A stretch of 64,000 nucleotides of DNA from Glycine soja (lineage: Eukaryota > Streptophyta > Magnoliopsida > Fabales > Fabaceae). Below the pieces are notes generated by a model. It was not told the DNA's origin. It did not search any database and was given only the letters and a program-made list of their open reading frames with translations. This document shows, in pieces, positions 33,710 through 46,100 of the stretch; the stretch's first letter is position 1, and each line of letters starts with the position of its first letter. Location: assembly GCF_004193775.1 (NCBI RefSeq), contig NC_041016.1, forward strand, positions 42,519,522-42,583,521, given 5' to 3'. The translations under genes and the position numbers were made by a program.

Positions 33710-34282
33710 TCCGGTTCTAGGATCAACACTTCTTTTGCTGGAAATATTGGGTAACATCCTTCTTTATTCTCTTTGCCATTTATATTACCTTCTTATTCAT
33801 ATATTTTTTTTTAGGCTGAACCATTGCAAAAGTTAAGCCTTTTGATCTCTTTGTTATATAAAAAAAAGAAGCATAATTTCGTATAAGCAAAATTAAAAAA
33901 AAAAAAATTGGGCTGAATGGTTCATGCTTGAAGAACTTTAAAAAAAATCTCTTTAAGGTAATATATTGGTTGCATGAAGGATTGTTACTTGAATTCCTAA
34001 ATTCTGAATTTTATTTCCTTCATTTGTGCCTAAAAACATTGTTAGCCTTTTCTTGGTTAACCTTTTCCTTGTCTCTCTAGCCTTACCTTACACATATTGG
34101 TGAATTGTTCTTTGTTGTGGCCATAATCTCTTGAATTGCCTAAGAACTCAAGGGGAATTAGAGTGGTAAAAGGCAAGAGTGTTTCATTAGAGAAAAGCCA
34201 TAATTGTGTGATACACTTGAATGGGTGAGGTATTCAAACAGCAACTATAATTGTCTTGTTACGTTTGATTTATTTGTTTGAG

Positions 34283-37200
34283 ATGTCAGGTACTAATCCT
34301 AATGATGGAGTGGGGCTTTCGCAATTCCAAATGCAAGCTTTGATGCAACATTTGGAGAGGCTAATGAAACAACGAGATGATGCGCTCTATGAGAGGTTGG
34401 ATCAAATGGAGAATAGAGATCATAATGAAGAAGAAAGGAGGAGAAGAGGGAATGATGGTGTTCCTAGACAAAACCGAATTGATGGTATTAAACTCAACAT
34501 TCCTCCATTTAAAGGAAAGAATGATCCGGAGGCCTACTTGGAGTGGGAGATGAAAATAGAGCATGTTTTCTCATGCAACAACTATGAGGAGGACCAGAAG
34601 GTGCAGCTTGCCGCCATGGAGTTTTCCGACTATGCTCTTGTGTGGTGGAACAAGCTACAAAAGGAGAGAGCAAGAAATGAAGAGCCAATGGTTGATACAT
34701 GGACGGAGATGAAAAAGATCATGAGGAAGCGGTATGTGCCGGCTAGTTACTCAAGGGACTTGAAATTCAAGCTCCAAAAACTAACCCAAGGCAACAAGGG
34801 GGTTGAGGAGTATTTCAAGGAAATGGATGTGCTCATGATTCAAGCAAATATTGAAGAAGATGAGGAGGTAACTATGGCTCGATTTCTTAATGGTTTGACT
34901 AATAATATCCGTGATATTGTTGAGCTGCAGGAGTTTGTTGAAATGGATGATTTACTTCACAAAGCAATCCAAGTGGAGCAACAATTAAAAAGGAAGGGAT
35001 TGGCTAAGAGGAGTTTTACCAACTTTGGTTCTTCTAGTTGGAAAGAAAAAGGTAAGAAAGATGGGGCTGCTACTTCTAGTAGTTCCACACCTATCCCATC
35101 AAAAACTCGCTCAAAGTACCAAGAGGAACCCTCTAAAAGGAGTAGAGATGTGAAGTGTTTCAAGTGCCAAGGCCTAGGACACTATGCTTATGAGTGCCCT
35201 AACAAAAGGTCCATGGTTCTTAGAGATGGAGAATATATAAGTGAATATGATGTTGAAGAGGAAGAGGAGAGTGAGTACGTAGAGGAAGAGGAGACTCCGG
35301 AGGGAGATTTGTTGATGATTAAGCGGTTACTTGGTGGTCAATTGAAGCATGAGGAGGAGAGCCAAAGAGAAAACATCTTTCACACTAGATGTTTAATCAA
35401 TGGCAAGGTGTGCATGGTGATCATTGATGGAGGTAGTTGCACCAATGTGGCTAGTGCTAGATAAGTGTCAAAGCTAAATTTAGCTACTAAACCACATCCT
35501 AGGCCATACAAACTTCAATGGCTTAGTAAGGATGGGGAGGTGCAAGTGAGGCAGCAAGTTGAAGTGGACGTTTCCATTGGGAAATACAATGATAAGGTAC
35601 TTTGTGATGTTGTTCCTATGGAGGCCAGTCACTTACTTTTGGGGAGACCATGGCAATTTGATAAAAGAGCCAATCATGACGGTTACACCAACAAGATCTC
35701 TTTCATACACCAAGACAAAAAGATTGTGCTCAAGCCATTGAGTCCACAAGAAGTGTGTGAGGATCAAAAGAAAATGAGAGAAAAACTTCTTCAAGAGAAA
35801 AGAGAAAAAGAAAAAGTGAGCAAAACACTTGAGAGTGAGAAAAAGAGGGAAACACTTGATAGGAAAAAGAGTGAACAAAAGAAGAGTGAAACACTTGAAG
35901 TGAGGGAGAGCTATTTAGCCACAAAAAGTGAGGTCAAGAGGTTGTTTCGTGCTAAACAGTCACTATATATCTTGTGTTCCAAAAATCAGATTTTGACCAC
36001 TAACACTTTTGATGATTTTGAAGTGCCTTCTAGTGTTAAAACTCTTTTGCAGGATTTTCAAGACATGTTTCCACCAAATGTGCCAAATGGACTACCACCT
36101 TTGAGGGGAATTGAGCATCAAATTGATCTCAATCCAGGAGCTTCTTTGCCTAATAGGCCAGCCTATAGAAGTAATCCACAAGAAACCAAAGAGATTCAAA
36201 GACAAGTGGATGAACTCATTAGCAAAGGTTGGGTAAGAGATAGTATGAGTCCTTGTGTTGTCCCAGTGATTTTGGTCCCTAAAAAGGATGGGACATGGCG
36301 CATGTGTTCCGATTGTAGAGCCCTTAATAACATCACCATTAAATATAGGCACCCTATACCTAGGCTTGATGATTTGCTTGATGAATTGCATGGTGCATGT
36401 TACTTCTCTAAAATCGATTTAAAAAGTGGATGCAATCAAATTAGGATTAGAGAAGGGGATGAATGGAAAACTGCTTTTAAAACAAAATATGGTTTGTATG
36501 AATGGTTTGGTTATGCCTTTTGGCCTAACTAACGCTCCTAGCACTTTCATGAGACTAATGAACCATATCTTGAGAGAGTTCATAGGAAAGTTCGTTGTGG
36601 TGTACTTTGATGATATTCTTATCTATAGCACTTCACTTGATTTGCATATTGATCATTTAAAATCTGTCTTGACTGTGCTTAGAGAAGAACAATTGTATGC
36701 CAATCTTGAAAAATGCATCTTTTGTACTAACCATGTTGTGTTTCTTGGTTTTGTTGTGAGTTCAAAAGGAGTGCAAGTTGATGAGGAGAAGGTTAGGGCT
36801 ATTCAAGAATGGCCTACACCTAAGTTCGTGACCGAGGTGAGGAGTTTTCATGGCTTAGCAAGTTTTTATAGACGATTTGTGAAGGATTTTAGCACATTGG
36901 CAGCACCTCTCAATGAAGTGCTCAAGAAAAATGCTGGTTTCAAATGGGGAGAGAAACAAGAAGAAGCTTTCAATGTTCTTAAGCAAAAGCTAACTAATGC
37001 TCCCATACTTGCGTTGCCAAACTTTCAAAAATCTTTTGAAATTGAGTGTGATGCTTCAAATGTTGGGATTGGGGCTGTGTTGATGCAAGAAGGCCATCCA
37101 ATTGCTTATTTTAGTGAAAAGTTAAGTGGTCCTACCCTTAACTATTCAACTTATGATAATGAGTTGTATGCCTTAGTACGGGCTTTGAAAACATGGCAAC

Positions 37201-38867
37201 ACTACCTTTATCCCAAGGAATTTGTCATTCATAGTGACCATGAGTCCCTCAAATATATCAAGGGGCAAGGCAAGCTTAACAAAAGGCATGCGAAGTGGGT
37301 GGAATTCCTAGAGCAATTCCCTTATGTTATCAAACATAAAAAGGGAAAAGGTAATATTGTAGCTGATGCTCTTTCTCGGCGTCATGCATTACTTTCTATG
37401 CTTGAAACAAAATTGATTGGTCTTGAATGTTTGAAAAGCATGTATGAAAATGATGAAACTTTTGGAGGAATTTTTAAAAATTGTGAAATTTTTTCAGAAA
37501 ATGGTTTCTTTAGACATGAAGGCTTTCTTTTCAAAGAAAACAAATTGTGTGTACCTAAATGTTCTACTAGAAATTTTCTTGTTTGTGAAGCACATGAAGG
37601 AGGTTGAATGGGGCATTTTGGGGTCCAAAAGACTCTAGAAACATTACAAGAACATTTTTATTGGCTTCATATGAAAAAGGATGTGCAGAAATTTTGTGAA
37701 CATTGCATTGTATGTAAAAAGGAAAAGTCTAAGGTAAAGCCTCATGGATTGTATACTCCATTGCCAATTCCGGAGTATCCTTGGATTGATTTATCCATGG
37801 ATTTTGTTTTGGGGCTGCCTAAAACAAGCAACGGTAGAGATTCCATTTTTGTGGTTGTTGATAGGTTTTCTAAAATGGCTCATTTTATTCCATGTAAAAA
37901 AGTTGATGATGCTTCCCATGTGGCTGATTTGTTTTTCAAGGAGATTGTGAGACTCCATGGTCTGCCAAGGAGCATTGTTAGTGATAGGGACTCTAAGTTC
38001 CTAAGTCATTTTTGGAGGACTTTGTGGAGCAAGTTGGGCACTAAATTGTTATTTTCAACCACTTGTCATCCACAAACCGATGGGCAAACGGAAGTTGTTA
38101 ATAGGACTTTGAGAACTTTGCTTAGGACAATTTTGAGGAAGAACTTAAAAACTTGGGAAGCTTGTTTACCCCATGTTGAATTTGCTTACAATAGAGCTGT
38201 TCATAGCACCACTAATTGTTCTCCTTTTGAAGTTGTTTATGGTTTTAATCCACTAACTCCTCTTGATCTTTTGCCTATGCCTAATGTTTCTGTTTTTAAG
38301 CATAAAGAATGTCAAGCAAAGGCGGATTATGTGAAGAAGCTTCATGAGAGAGTCAAAGATCAAATTGAGAGGAAAAATAAAAGTTATGCTAAACAAGCCA
38401 ACAAAGGGAGAAAGAAGGTTGTCTTCGAACCCGGAGATTGGGTTTGGGTGCACATGAGAAAAGAAAGGTTTCTGGAACAAAGGAAATCAAAGCTTCAACC
38501 AAGGGGAGATGGACCATTTCAAGTGCTTGAAAGAATCAATGACAATGCTTACAAAGTTGAGCTGCCCGGTGAGTATAATGTTAGTTCCACCTTCAATGTC
38601 TCTGATTTATCTCTTTTTGATGCAAATGGAGAATCCGATTTGAGGACAAATCCTTCTCAAGAGGGAGAGAATGATGAGGACATGACCAAGAGCAAGGGCA
38701 AGGATCCACTTGAAGGACTTGGAGGACCTATGACAAGGGCTAGAGCAAGGAAAGCCAAGGAAGCTCTTCAACAAGTGTTGTCCATACTATTTGAATACAA
38801 GCCCAAGTTTCAAGGAGAAATGTCCAAGGTTGTGAGTTGTATCATGGCCCAAATGGAGGAGGACTAA
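34283..38867 (+). pseudogene. Gypsy gag-pol polyprotein, three lesions
   Basis: Gag begins at the ATG at 34283 (MSGTNPND) and includes DPEAYLEWEMKIEHVFSCNN and a CCHC zinc knuckle (35156-35197). A protease-like segment near 35425 reads DGG instead of the usual D-S/T-G. A TAA at 35462-35464 breaks the frame. Reverse transcriptase follows ([15 protein letters not shown] at 36603-36614), with a one-base frameshift near 36505-36512. RNase H ([28 protein letters not shown]) comes next. A TGA at 37605-37607 sits before integrase. Integrase keeps the HHCC region and the DDE core ([27 protein letters not shown]), then a [13 protein letters not shown] module. The last roughly 64 codons lie inside the 3' LTR. 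Confidence 0.93.
38660..38671 (+). promoter_or_regulatory. Polypurine tract of the gypsy element
   Basis: AGAGGGAGAGAA directly precedes the 3' LTR start TGATGAGG. It is also read as codons of pol. Confidence 0.85.
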
Positions 38868-39798
38868 ATGATACCACTTTGTTTCAATTTTAGAGTGTTT
38901 AGTTTGTCTAAATAATGGCCCAATCCTTGTAAAGTTGGCTGACCAAAAATATGTTTTGGGTTAATCAACTAAAAGGGCTTTAGTTAGGTTTAGTTCAAGT
39001 TGTAATAAGGGCCCAATTGGCAACCTAGGCATCAGCCTTTTGGGACACCAAATGGTGGCTGACTTGTTGGCTGTTGGGGGTGACTTTTGGTTGCCACAAT
39101 TTCAGTTACACTTAGCCATTAAGTTTTTTTTTAATTCCCTAGGTTAATGGCATTAAGTTATTTTAATTCTAGGTTAGTGGGTCATTACTAAAATCTGCTG
39201 TAAAGCTTCTATATAAGCTGAACCATTTTATCAATAAACACAAGTTGAGTTTTATTCAGAAAATTAGAGTTTATCTCTTTTATCTTAGTGAGAGTGATTC
39301 TCCTAAATTCTTGAGTGATTCAAGAACACCCTGGCTGTATCAAAGGACTTTCACAACCTTTGTGTGTTGCCCTCGCTGGAAAGAGTGATTATTTCCTTGT
39401 TTTCATCTTCACCCTTGTTCTTTCAAACCACAATTTCAGAAAATCCACCTCTGCCCAGAATTATCTCGTGGCTATAACTCACATTTTACGCACTCAAATT
39501 AAGTGATTCTTGAGCCTAAATTGAATTTCAAAATGAGACCTTTCACCTCGTTTTGGAATCATCTCATTTGGAGCCCTGTAGCTTCAGTTATTGTCATTTC
39601 TATATTTCTATCCAGCCACGACTTAACCTACATTTTACCATCCCATTCATCCATTTTATGCCAAGAACCACCTTATTAAGACCCACGAAATTAACTACCT
39701 TATTTTCCATCCTTTCCTTAATCAATTTCCATATTTGCCATCAAGGTTTAATCCTAGACGATCCTAAGTCAGCTCTTGTACTATGAGGGTTCATATCA
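38672..39798 (+). repeat. 3' LTR of the gypsy element, encodes the end of pol
   Basis: 1,127 bp. Positions 38672-38867 encode the polyprotein C-terminus, including [20 protein letters not shown], then the TAA at 38865-38867. Followed by TTCTT at 39799-39803. Confidence 0.93.
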
Positions 39799-39803
39799 TT
39801 CTT

Positions 39804-41216
39804 TGAAATGGACCAAGAGCTAACTCAATCAAAGATAAACAAAGTGTCTTTCTTGAATCAAACGTCTACTAGGAAATCAACCCGTGTTAACTAACACAAC
39901 CATTGATAAGTTTTTACACCAACATAGTCCAATATTAGAAAAAGAAATCAATTAAAGGCCAATTTAGACATAGTTACAAGTAGAAATACACTCTTAGCTT
40001 TTAAATACATTCACTGTCTACTCTTAATTAAAAATTATGAGAAATTATAAATTTTTGTGATTCTCATTTCTTATGTATTCCTCAAGTCGGATAATATTTT
40101 GTACAATACTATATAAAAATGTACTACTTCGTTTTTTTTTTAGTTTCCTTTATATTTCTTATAAAATTATGTCATTCAATATTAATGTGAACAAAAAGAA
40201 TACAGACACTCTTTTGGAAATATTATACTTTTCAAATAAAATAAAAATAACTTTGCTAAATTGCTCCATGTTGGTGGTGATAACTATACATTTACCTGTT
40301 AATTATATTCATTTAAATCAACATTCAAACCTTAAAAGAAGAGTTTTTAACTTTCAAAGATTTAAAAAAAGTAATTTCATACTCTTTAAACAAAATACAA
40401 AGTTACTTAAAGTTGTTAAAAAATATCAAAAGCACATCAAAATATTACAGTGAGTAAAAACATTTAAAAGTATGTATATCCGAAAGAAACAAAAGAGAAT
40501 ATGAATAAAATACTGAAAGAGTAAAATCGACGGAAGTAATGTTAGGTAGAGTCAATTCTGAAGAAAAAAAGTAAATTAAAGGTACTTTGGCATTATACTT
40601 TTTACAATTGTATGACTATACTTTCCACCGCACTTATAAAATATCATATCACTTAACTCTAACGACAACAAACACAGTGACATTTCCAAAAAAAAATAAA
40701 TAACCAACACGCTCTCATAAAAAAATAAACATTTTTCCTAACGACATTTGCAGCGACAAACTTTGTTGTTGACATAAGTATATTTTTTTTGGTTAATTGT
40801 AAATTTAGTCTTCATATTTATCTTAGCTAATGATTTGGTTCCCCTATAATTTAATTTATCAATTGAGTCTTCCATTTTTTTGTAATCTCGCAATTTTAGT
40901 CCCTAACCCTGAAATTAAATGTTGATTGTTAATTGCATACGTTGACGGTCACGAGTCAAATTTTTATTGGACATTATTTTGGAACAAGAAATTAACCCTC
41001 ATCGGTAATTTTTATTTCACCACAAAACCCTAAAAACATCTCAAAATCCCTAAAATCTTCTTCCGTAAAAGCTTTCCTCAAAATCTCTAACATGCAAGCT
41101 CTTCCTCTTGGAAAATCCATAACCCTTTAGGCTTCTTCCTCTCGTTGCAACCTAAATCGAAGCAAGTTTTTCATCCTGTTTGCAACTTCATGTTAATTTT
41201 GGGGCAATGAGGTTGA
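39804..41216. other. AT-rich intergenic DNA
   Basis: No gene recognised. The 126-codon frame at 40073-40453 is lysine-, asparagine- and phenylalanine-rich, as expected of AT-rich noise. Around 40800-40970 there is a stretch of the AATTTAGTCC type resembling common legume dispersed repeats. Confidence 0.55.
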
Positions 41217-41523
41217 AGGTTTGGGCTCAACTCAACTCAACCCAACCCTACAAAACCGGCTTGTAAGGTGAGGATTGCTCCTCACTTATATACTTTATCT
41301 CATCATTATCTTTATTCAATGTGAGACTTCAACATCTCCATTTTTCTCATGGCTACTCGCCATGTGGGACTTTCAACACACCCCTTTATCTAGGTGTGAT
41401 CATACCTCCCCTCACGCTCAAGGCTACCTATCTAGAGCGTGACAAACATAGGGATCCATTTAGGATAGGCTCTGATACCATGTCAGAAAGTGGGTTTGGG
41501 CTTAACTCAACCCTACAAAACCA
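41217..41523 (-). mobile_element. Truncated TRIM-like short LTR element
   Basis: TGTCAGAAAG at 41481 looks like an LTR inner end, and the adjacent minus-strand sequence TGGTATCAGAGCC (41468-41480) is a perfect initiator-methionine tRNA primer site. GGTTTGGGCTYAACTCAA and CCCTACAAAACC occur on both sides (41217-41265 and 41491-41523), as expected of two LTRs about 260 bp apart. The right copy stops after about 43 bp, so that end is truncated. No coding capacity. Confidence 0.6.
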
Positions 41524-42578
41524 GAAGGAAGAGAGGAACCCATAGAGATAAAGCTTTTGGAAAAAGCTGAAAGTTTGAAAGTGAGTTAATCGAAAGAGGG
41601 AAACAAAAGCTTTTTAATTTCCTTCCTCTATTCTATTCTTGTCTGATGTCTTACAAAAGAAAAAATACAATACTATCCCTATTCACCTCCCTCCTCGTTT
41701 CCACCATGCCCCTCACCACGGATCTCTCAAACCACTCCTCCCTTTCCATTCTCGTCGTCCCCATCATCTACCTCATTGTCGGCAACCACTTCTTCCTGAA
41801 TACCCTTGTCGACATCCTTCATTATCACGTCCTCCTCCAATTCCTCTCCTGATCTGACCTCCACACCTTCCCCCACCCCCTTCCAACAAGCTGTCACCAT
41901 GCTCCTTCAAATCACTGGCCGCGCCACAGACAACTTTAGCTCTGTCGACCTCACTCGTGACTCCCAATCTGACATCATCCCGATCCGCTCCCCTGCACCG
42001 TACACCCCCTCCAACGCCACCATCCTCTCCTTCATAAAAAGCGCGACAATACCGGAAAACCACTGAGTGTCGCCGCATAACGACAGATCGCACTAATCTT
42101 CCTCCTCGCGTGGTAGGGACACATCATCAATGGAAGAATGCTAAGTGGGAGTGGACCCGTAAAAAGGAATCCAAGCTGGTATAAAGGGCCTTGTTTGTTA
42201 AAAATAAGATTAGAATTTTTTATTTTGTTTGATTTCCTTGTGTTTTGGTTTTTTGAATCGTGTAAAACAGTGTGGAAATGAGTGAGAATCAACCGAGTCT
42301 GCATATGGGTCGGGTTTGACCCGCTAGAGGTTGAAGATGATGAATAGTGTTTTGCTAAAAAAAAAGTTATAAAAAAAACAAAAAATCCAAGCTTTTTACA
42401 CTAGCTGGGTGTCAAACCCATGATTGACAAGATGCTATAGTATAGCATAAACCACTAAATCAGTAAAGGTTTTCTTATATGTAATTGTTTTTCATATTTT
42501 ATATCCTTATTCTATTTTATAAATTATGGGATTTTGATTTATTTTATGCATGAATATATTCTGGAAAATTTTATTCTA

Positions 42579-42586
<8 letters not shown>
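41524..42586. other. C/T-rich stretch of unknown origin
   Basis: 41690-42060 is unusually GC-rich for this window and pyrimidine-rich on the plus strand. Open frames exist on both strands (41646-41852 and 41806-42066 plus; 41773-42093 minus) but overlap each other and show no known domain. It could be a decayed gene 5' end or another captured fragment. Confidence 0.4.

Positions 42587-42649
<63 letters not shown>
42587..42649. repeat. (AT)n microsatellite
   Basis: About 60 bp of perfect AT dinucleotide repeat, ending in ACACATATATATG. Confidence 0.95.
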
Positions 42650-42656
<7 letters not shown>

Positions 42657-43104
42657 TATATGAAATCAAATGCATAATATTATGTTTCAATTATGAAATT
42701 ATATGAGAATCTTATTCATAATTATATTATATCTTGATCCTGAAATGCATAATATGATTTATTCTCATATAATTAAGTTTTATGTCTAAGTGATCTTTAT
42801 AATTTTGATTAATTATGGATTAGCCACAACATCTATATTTTGCCTAAAATTATATATTAAGGTGTTAAAGATCATATAAGGAATTAGACATAATATTGTG
42901 ATTAATTGTACTTATATAATGAATTTTATCCCACGTGAATTTTTATTATATTTGTATAATTAATTGGGATAAAATGACATTATTTTTCATGGTTTATCCA
43001 CAGGCATCATGAGGTATGTATAATTTGTCGATTTTATCATAAAGTAAATATTTGCGATAGAAATTTAATTATTTTCATGTTGTACCCGCAAAGCATGAAT
43101 TTGA

Positions 43105-46100
43105 GCTTGTAATTTGATTATTCTATCATTAGATTAGTGTGTCTCAAATTTTGATATCAGCCTTTGAATTTTACAGCTTCTCAAACTATTAGTTTTTCTG
43201 ATATTCAATGTGATGTTCCCGAAATCAAAGGAGATAACTATAAGATATGAAAAGAGAGAATTCTTCTGCAATTGGGGTGGATGGACATAGACTATGCTAT
43301 AAGGAAAGATGAACCACCTACAGTCACTGATGAAAGCAGCCCAGCTGATGTTGCGCTATATGAGCGGTAGGAGCAATCCAACCGGCTCAGCGTGATGTTC
43401 ATTATGACCAAAATCTCGGCTGGGATATGTGGTTCTGTTGACCAGCATGAAAAGGTCTGAAACTTGCTTAAGGCCATCGATGACCAGTTCATCACTTCAG
43501 ATAAAACTTTAGCAAGCACCCTAATCATGAAGTTCTCCTCTCTTCGGCTCACTAGTGTGAAAGGTGTGCGTGATTATATAATGAAAATGCGAGATATTTT
43601 AGCTCAACTTAAGAAATTGTAGGTTGATATGTCCAAGTCTTTCCTGGTGCACTTCATTTTAAACACCCTTCTGCATGAATATGGGTCGTTTAAGATTTCC
43701 TACAACACACATAAGGACAAGTGGTTTATCAATGAATTAATGACCATGTGTGTTCAGGAAGAATAAAGACTTGTAATGGAGATGGGTGAGAGTGCATTGC
43801 TGGCAATTGCTTATGGGAAGAACAAAGCAACTAAGTCTCAAGCTAATCAGAAGGGGAATGGTAAAATACCACCTTAAACTGATATTAAGAAGGTGGCAAA
43901 GTGTTTTTTTTTCAAGAAGAAGGGACACATGAAGAAGAATTGCCTCGGATTCTAGAAATGGCTTAAGAAGAAAGATAAATCAATCTCATTAGTATGTTAT
44001 GAATCTAATATGGTTAGTGTTAATATTAACACCTGGTGGATTGATTCTGTATCTACTATTCATATTGAAAATTCTTTACAGGGTATGCAAAACCTAAGGA
44101 AACTAGTGGGAAGTGAGCAAAACATTTAATTAGGCACTAAGCTAGGCTCACATGTGGAGGCCATTGAAACTTGCATTTTAACTTGAAGTAGTGACTTTAT
44201 TTTAAAATTAGAAAGGACCTTTTATATACCAATTTTTTCTCAAAACTTGATTTCTGTTTCTAGACTTGTACCTTTTGGATATTCCTTTAATTTTAAAGAC
44301 ACATCATTTAAGTTATTTTATAATTCTGAATGTGTTGGGAATGGTATCTTGTCTGATGGTCTTTATCTTCTTGGTTTACAAAATTATGCCACTTATAGTT
44401 CAATGCATGTTCAAACTGGTATTAAAAGGTGTAATATTAATGAGAATTCCTCTATGTTATGGCACCGAAGATTAGGACATATCTCCATTGAGAGGATTAA
44501 AAGGTTAGTGAAAGATGGAGTACTCAATACTCTAGATTTTGCTGACTTTAAGACTTGTGTGGAATGCATTAAGGGTAAGCAGACCAACATGTCTAAGAAT
44601 GGTGCTAACAAGAGTTCAAGCATATTAGAAATAATTCATACTGATATTTGTTGTCCAGATATGGATGCATATGGTCAGAAATATTTTTATCACCTTTATA
44701 GATTATTATTCAGGATATATGAATGTTTATTTGCTTCATAACACAAATGAAGCATTGGATGCCTTCAAAGTCTTTAAGATAGAAGTTGAGAACCAATGTG
44801 ACAAGCAAATAAAAATAGTGAGATCAGATAGAGGTGGAGAATACTATGACAGATATACTGAGAATGGAAAAACACCTGGTTCTTTTGCAAAGTTTCTTCA
44901 AGAACATGGGATTGTTGCCCAATACACTATGTCTGATTCTCCAAATCAGAATGGTGTGGCAGAAAGAAGAAACCGAACATTATTGGACATGGTGCGAAGT
45001 ATGCTTAACAACTCCAATCTTTCTAAATCCTTGTGGGCTGAAGCACTAAAGACAATAGTGTATATATATTAAATCGTGTTCCAACCAAGGCTGTCCCAAA
45101 GACACCTTTTGAGTTGTTTAAAGGTTAGAAACCGAGTTTGAAACATATATGTGTTTGGGGTTGTCTGTTTGAGGTGAGAATATATAACCCATAAGAGAAG
45201 AAACTTGACCCGAGGACTATTAGTGGGTATTTCATTGGATATGCCAAAAGGTCTAAAGGTTATATGTTTTATTGTCCATATCATATTACTAGGATTGTGG
45301 AATCAAGAAATGCCAAGTTTCTTGAAAATGACTTGATCAGTGGGAGTGATCAATTGAGGGACTTAGGTTTTGAAATTGATTATATAGAATCTCAACCTTC
45401 CACATCAAGTGAAAGATTGGTTGTAATTCATACCGCTCAAGTTCAAAGGGATGATGAACAACACATGATTGGCATTCCACAACCTGTTGCTGATAATCTA
45501 GTAGATCAAGTTGATCATCAAATTCCTGAAAATGATTAACAACTAGTTCAACAACATGATCCCCAAGAAAATTTTGATGCAGCATTAAAGAGGTCTACTA
45601 GAGTAAGAAAATTAGCTATTCCTAGTGATTATATTGTATATTTGCAAGAATCTGATTATAATATTGGAGCTGAAAATGATCCCGAAACTTTTGATCAAGC
45701 CATTAGTTGTAAAGTGTCAAATTTATGGTATAATGCCATGAAGGATGAGATGAATTCCATGCAGAGTAACAAAGTTTGGAACCTTGTAGAGTTGCCTAAT
45801 GGGGCAAAGGCCATTGGATGTAAATGGATCTTTAAGACCAAAAGGGATTCATTAGGCAACATTGAGAGATACAAGGCAACACTTGTTGCTAAGGGATTTA
45901 CTCAAAAAGAAGGAATCGACTATAGAGAGACTTTTTGTCTAGTATCTAAGAAATATTCTCTTCGTATTATCTTGGCATTAGCTGCTCATTTTGACCTTGA
46001 GTTGCAACAAATGGATGTGAAAATGACTTTTCTTAATGGTGATATAGAGGAGGAGGTTTATATGAAACAACCTGAAGGCTTCTCCTCTAGTAGTGGTGAG

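Larger units (their letters stand above)
32584..39798 (+). mobile_element. Complete Ty3/gypsy element, probably CRM-like chromovirus, inactivated
   Basis: 7,215 bp: LTR 32584-33694, PBS 33697-33709, gag-pol 34283-38867, PPT 38660-38671 and LTR 38672-39798, with TTCTT duplications. Domain order gag, protease, reverse transcriptase, RNase H, integrase is that of Ty3/gypsy. No chromodomain is seen at the integrase C-terminus. The pol frame runs through the PPT into the 3' LTR, which is a feature I recall for CRM (centromeric) elements. Two stops and one frameshift inactivate it. Confidence 0.93.

Noticed and set aside
40073..40453. 126-codon plus-strand frame
   Set aside because: Lys/Asn/Phe-rich, no domain, starts in AT-rich DNA; looks like chance.
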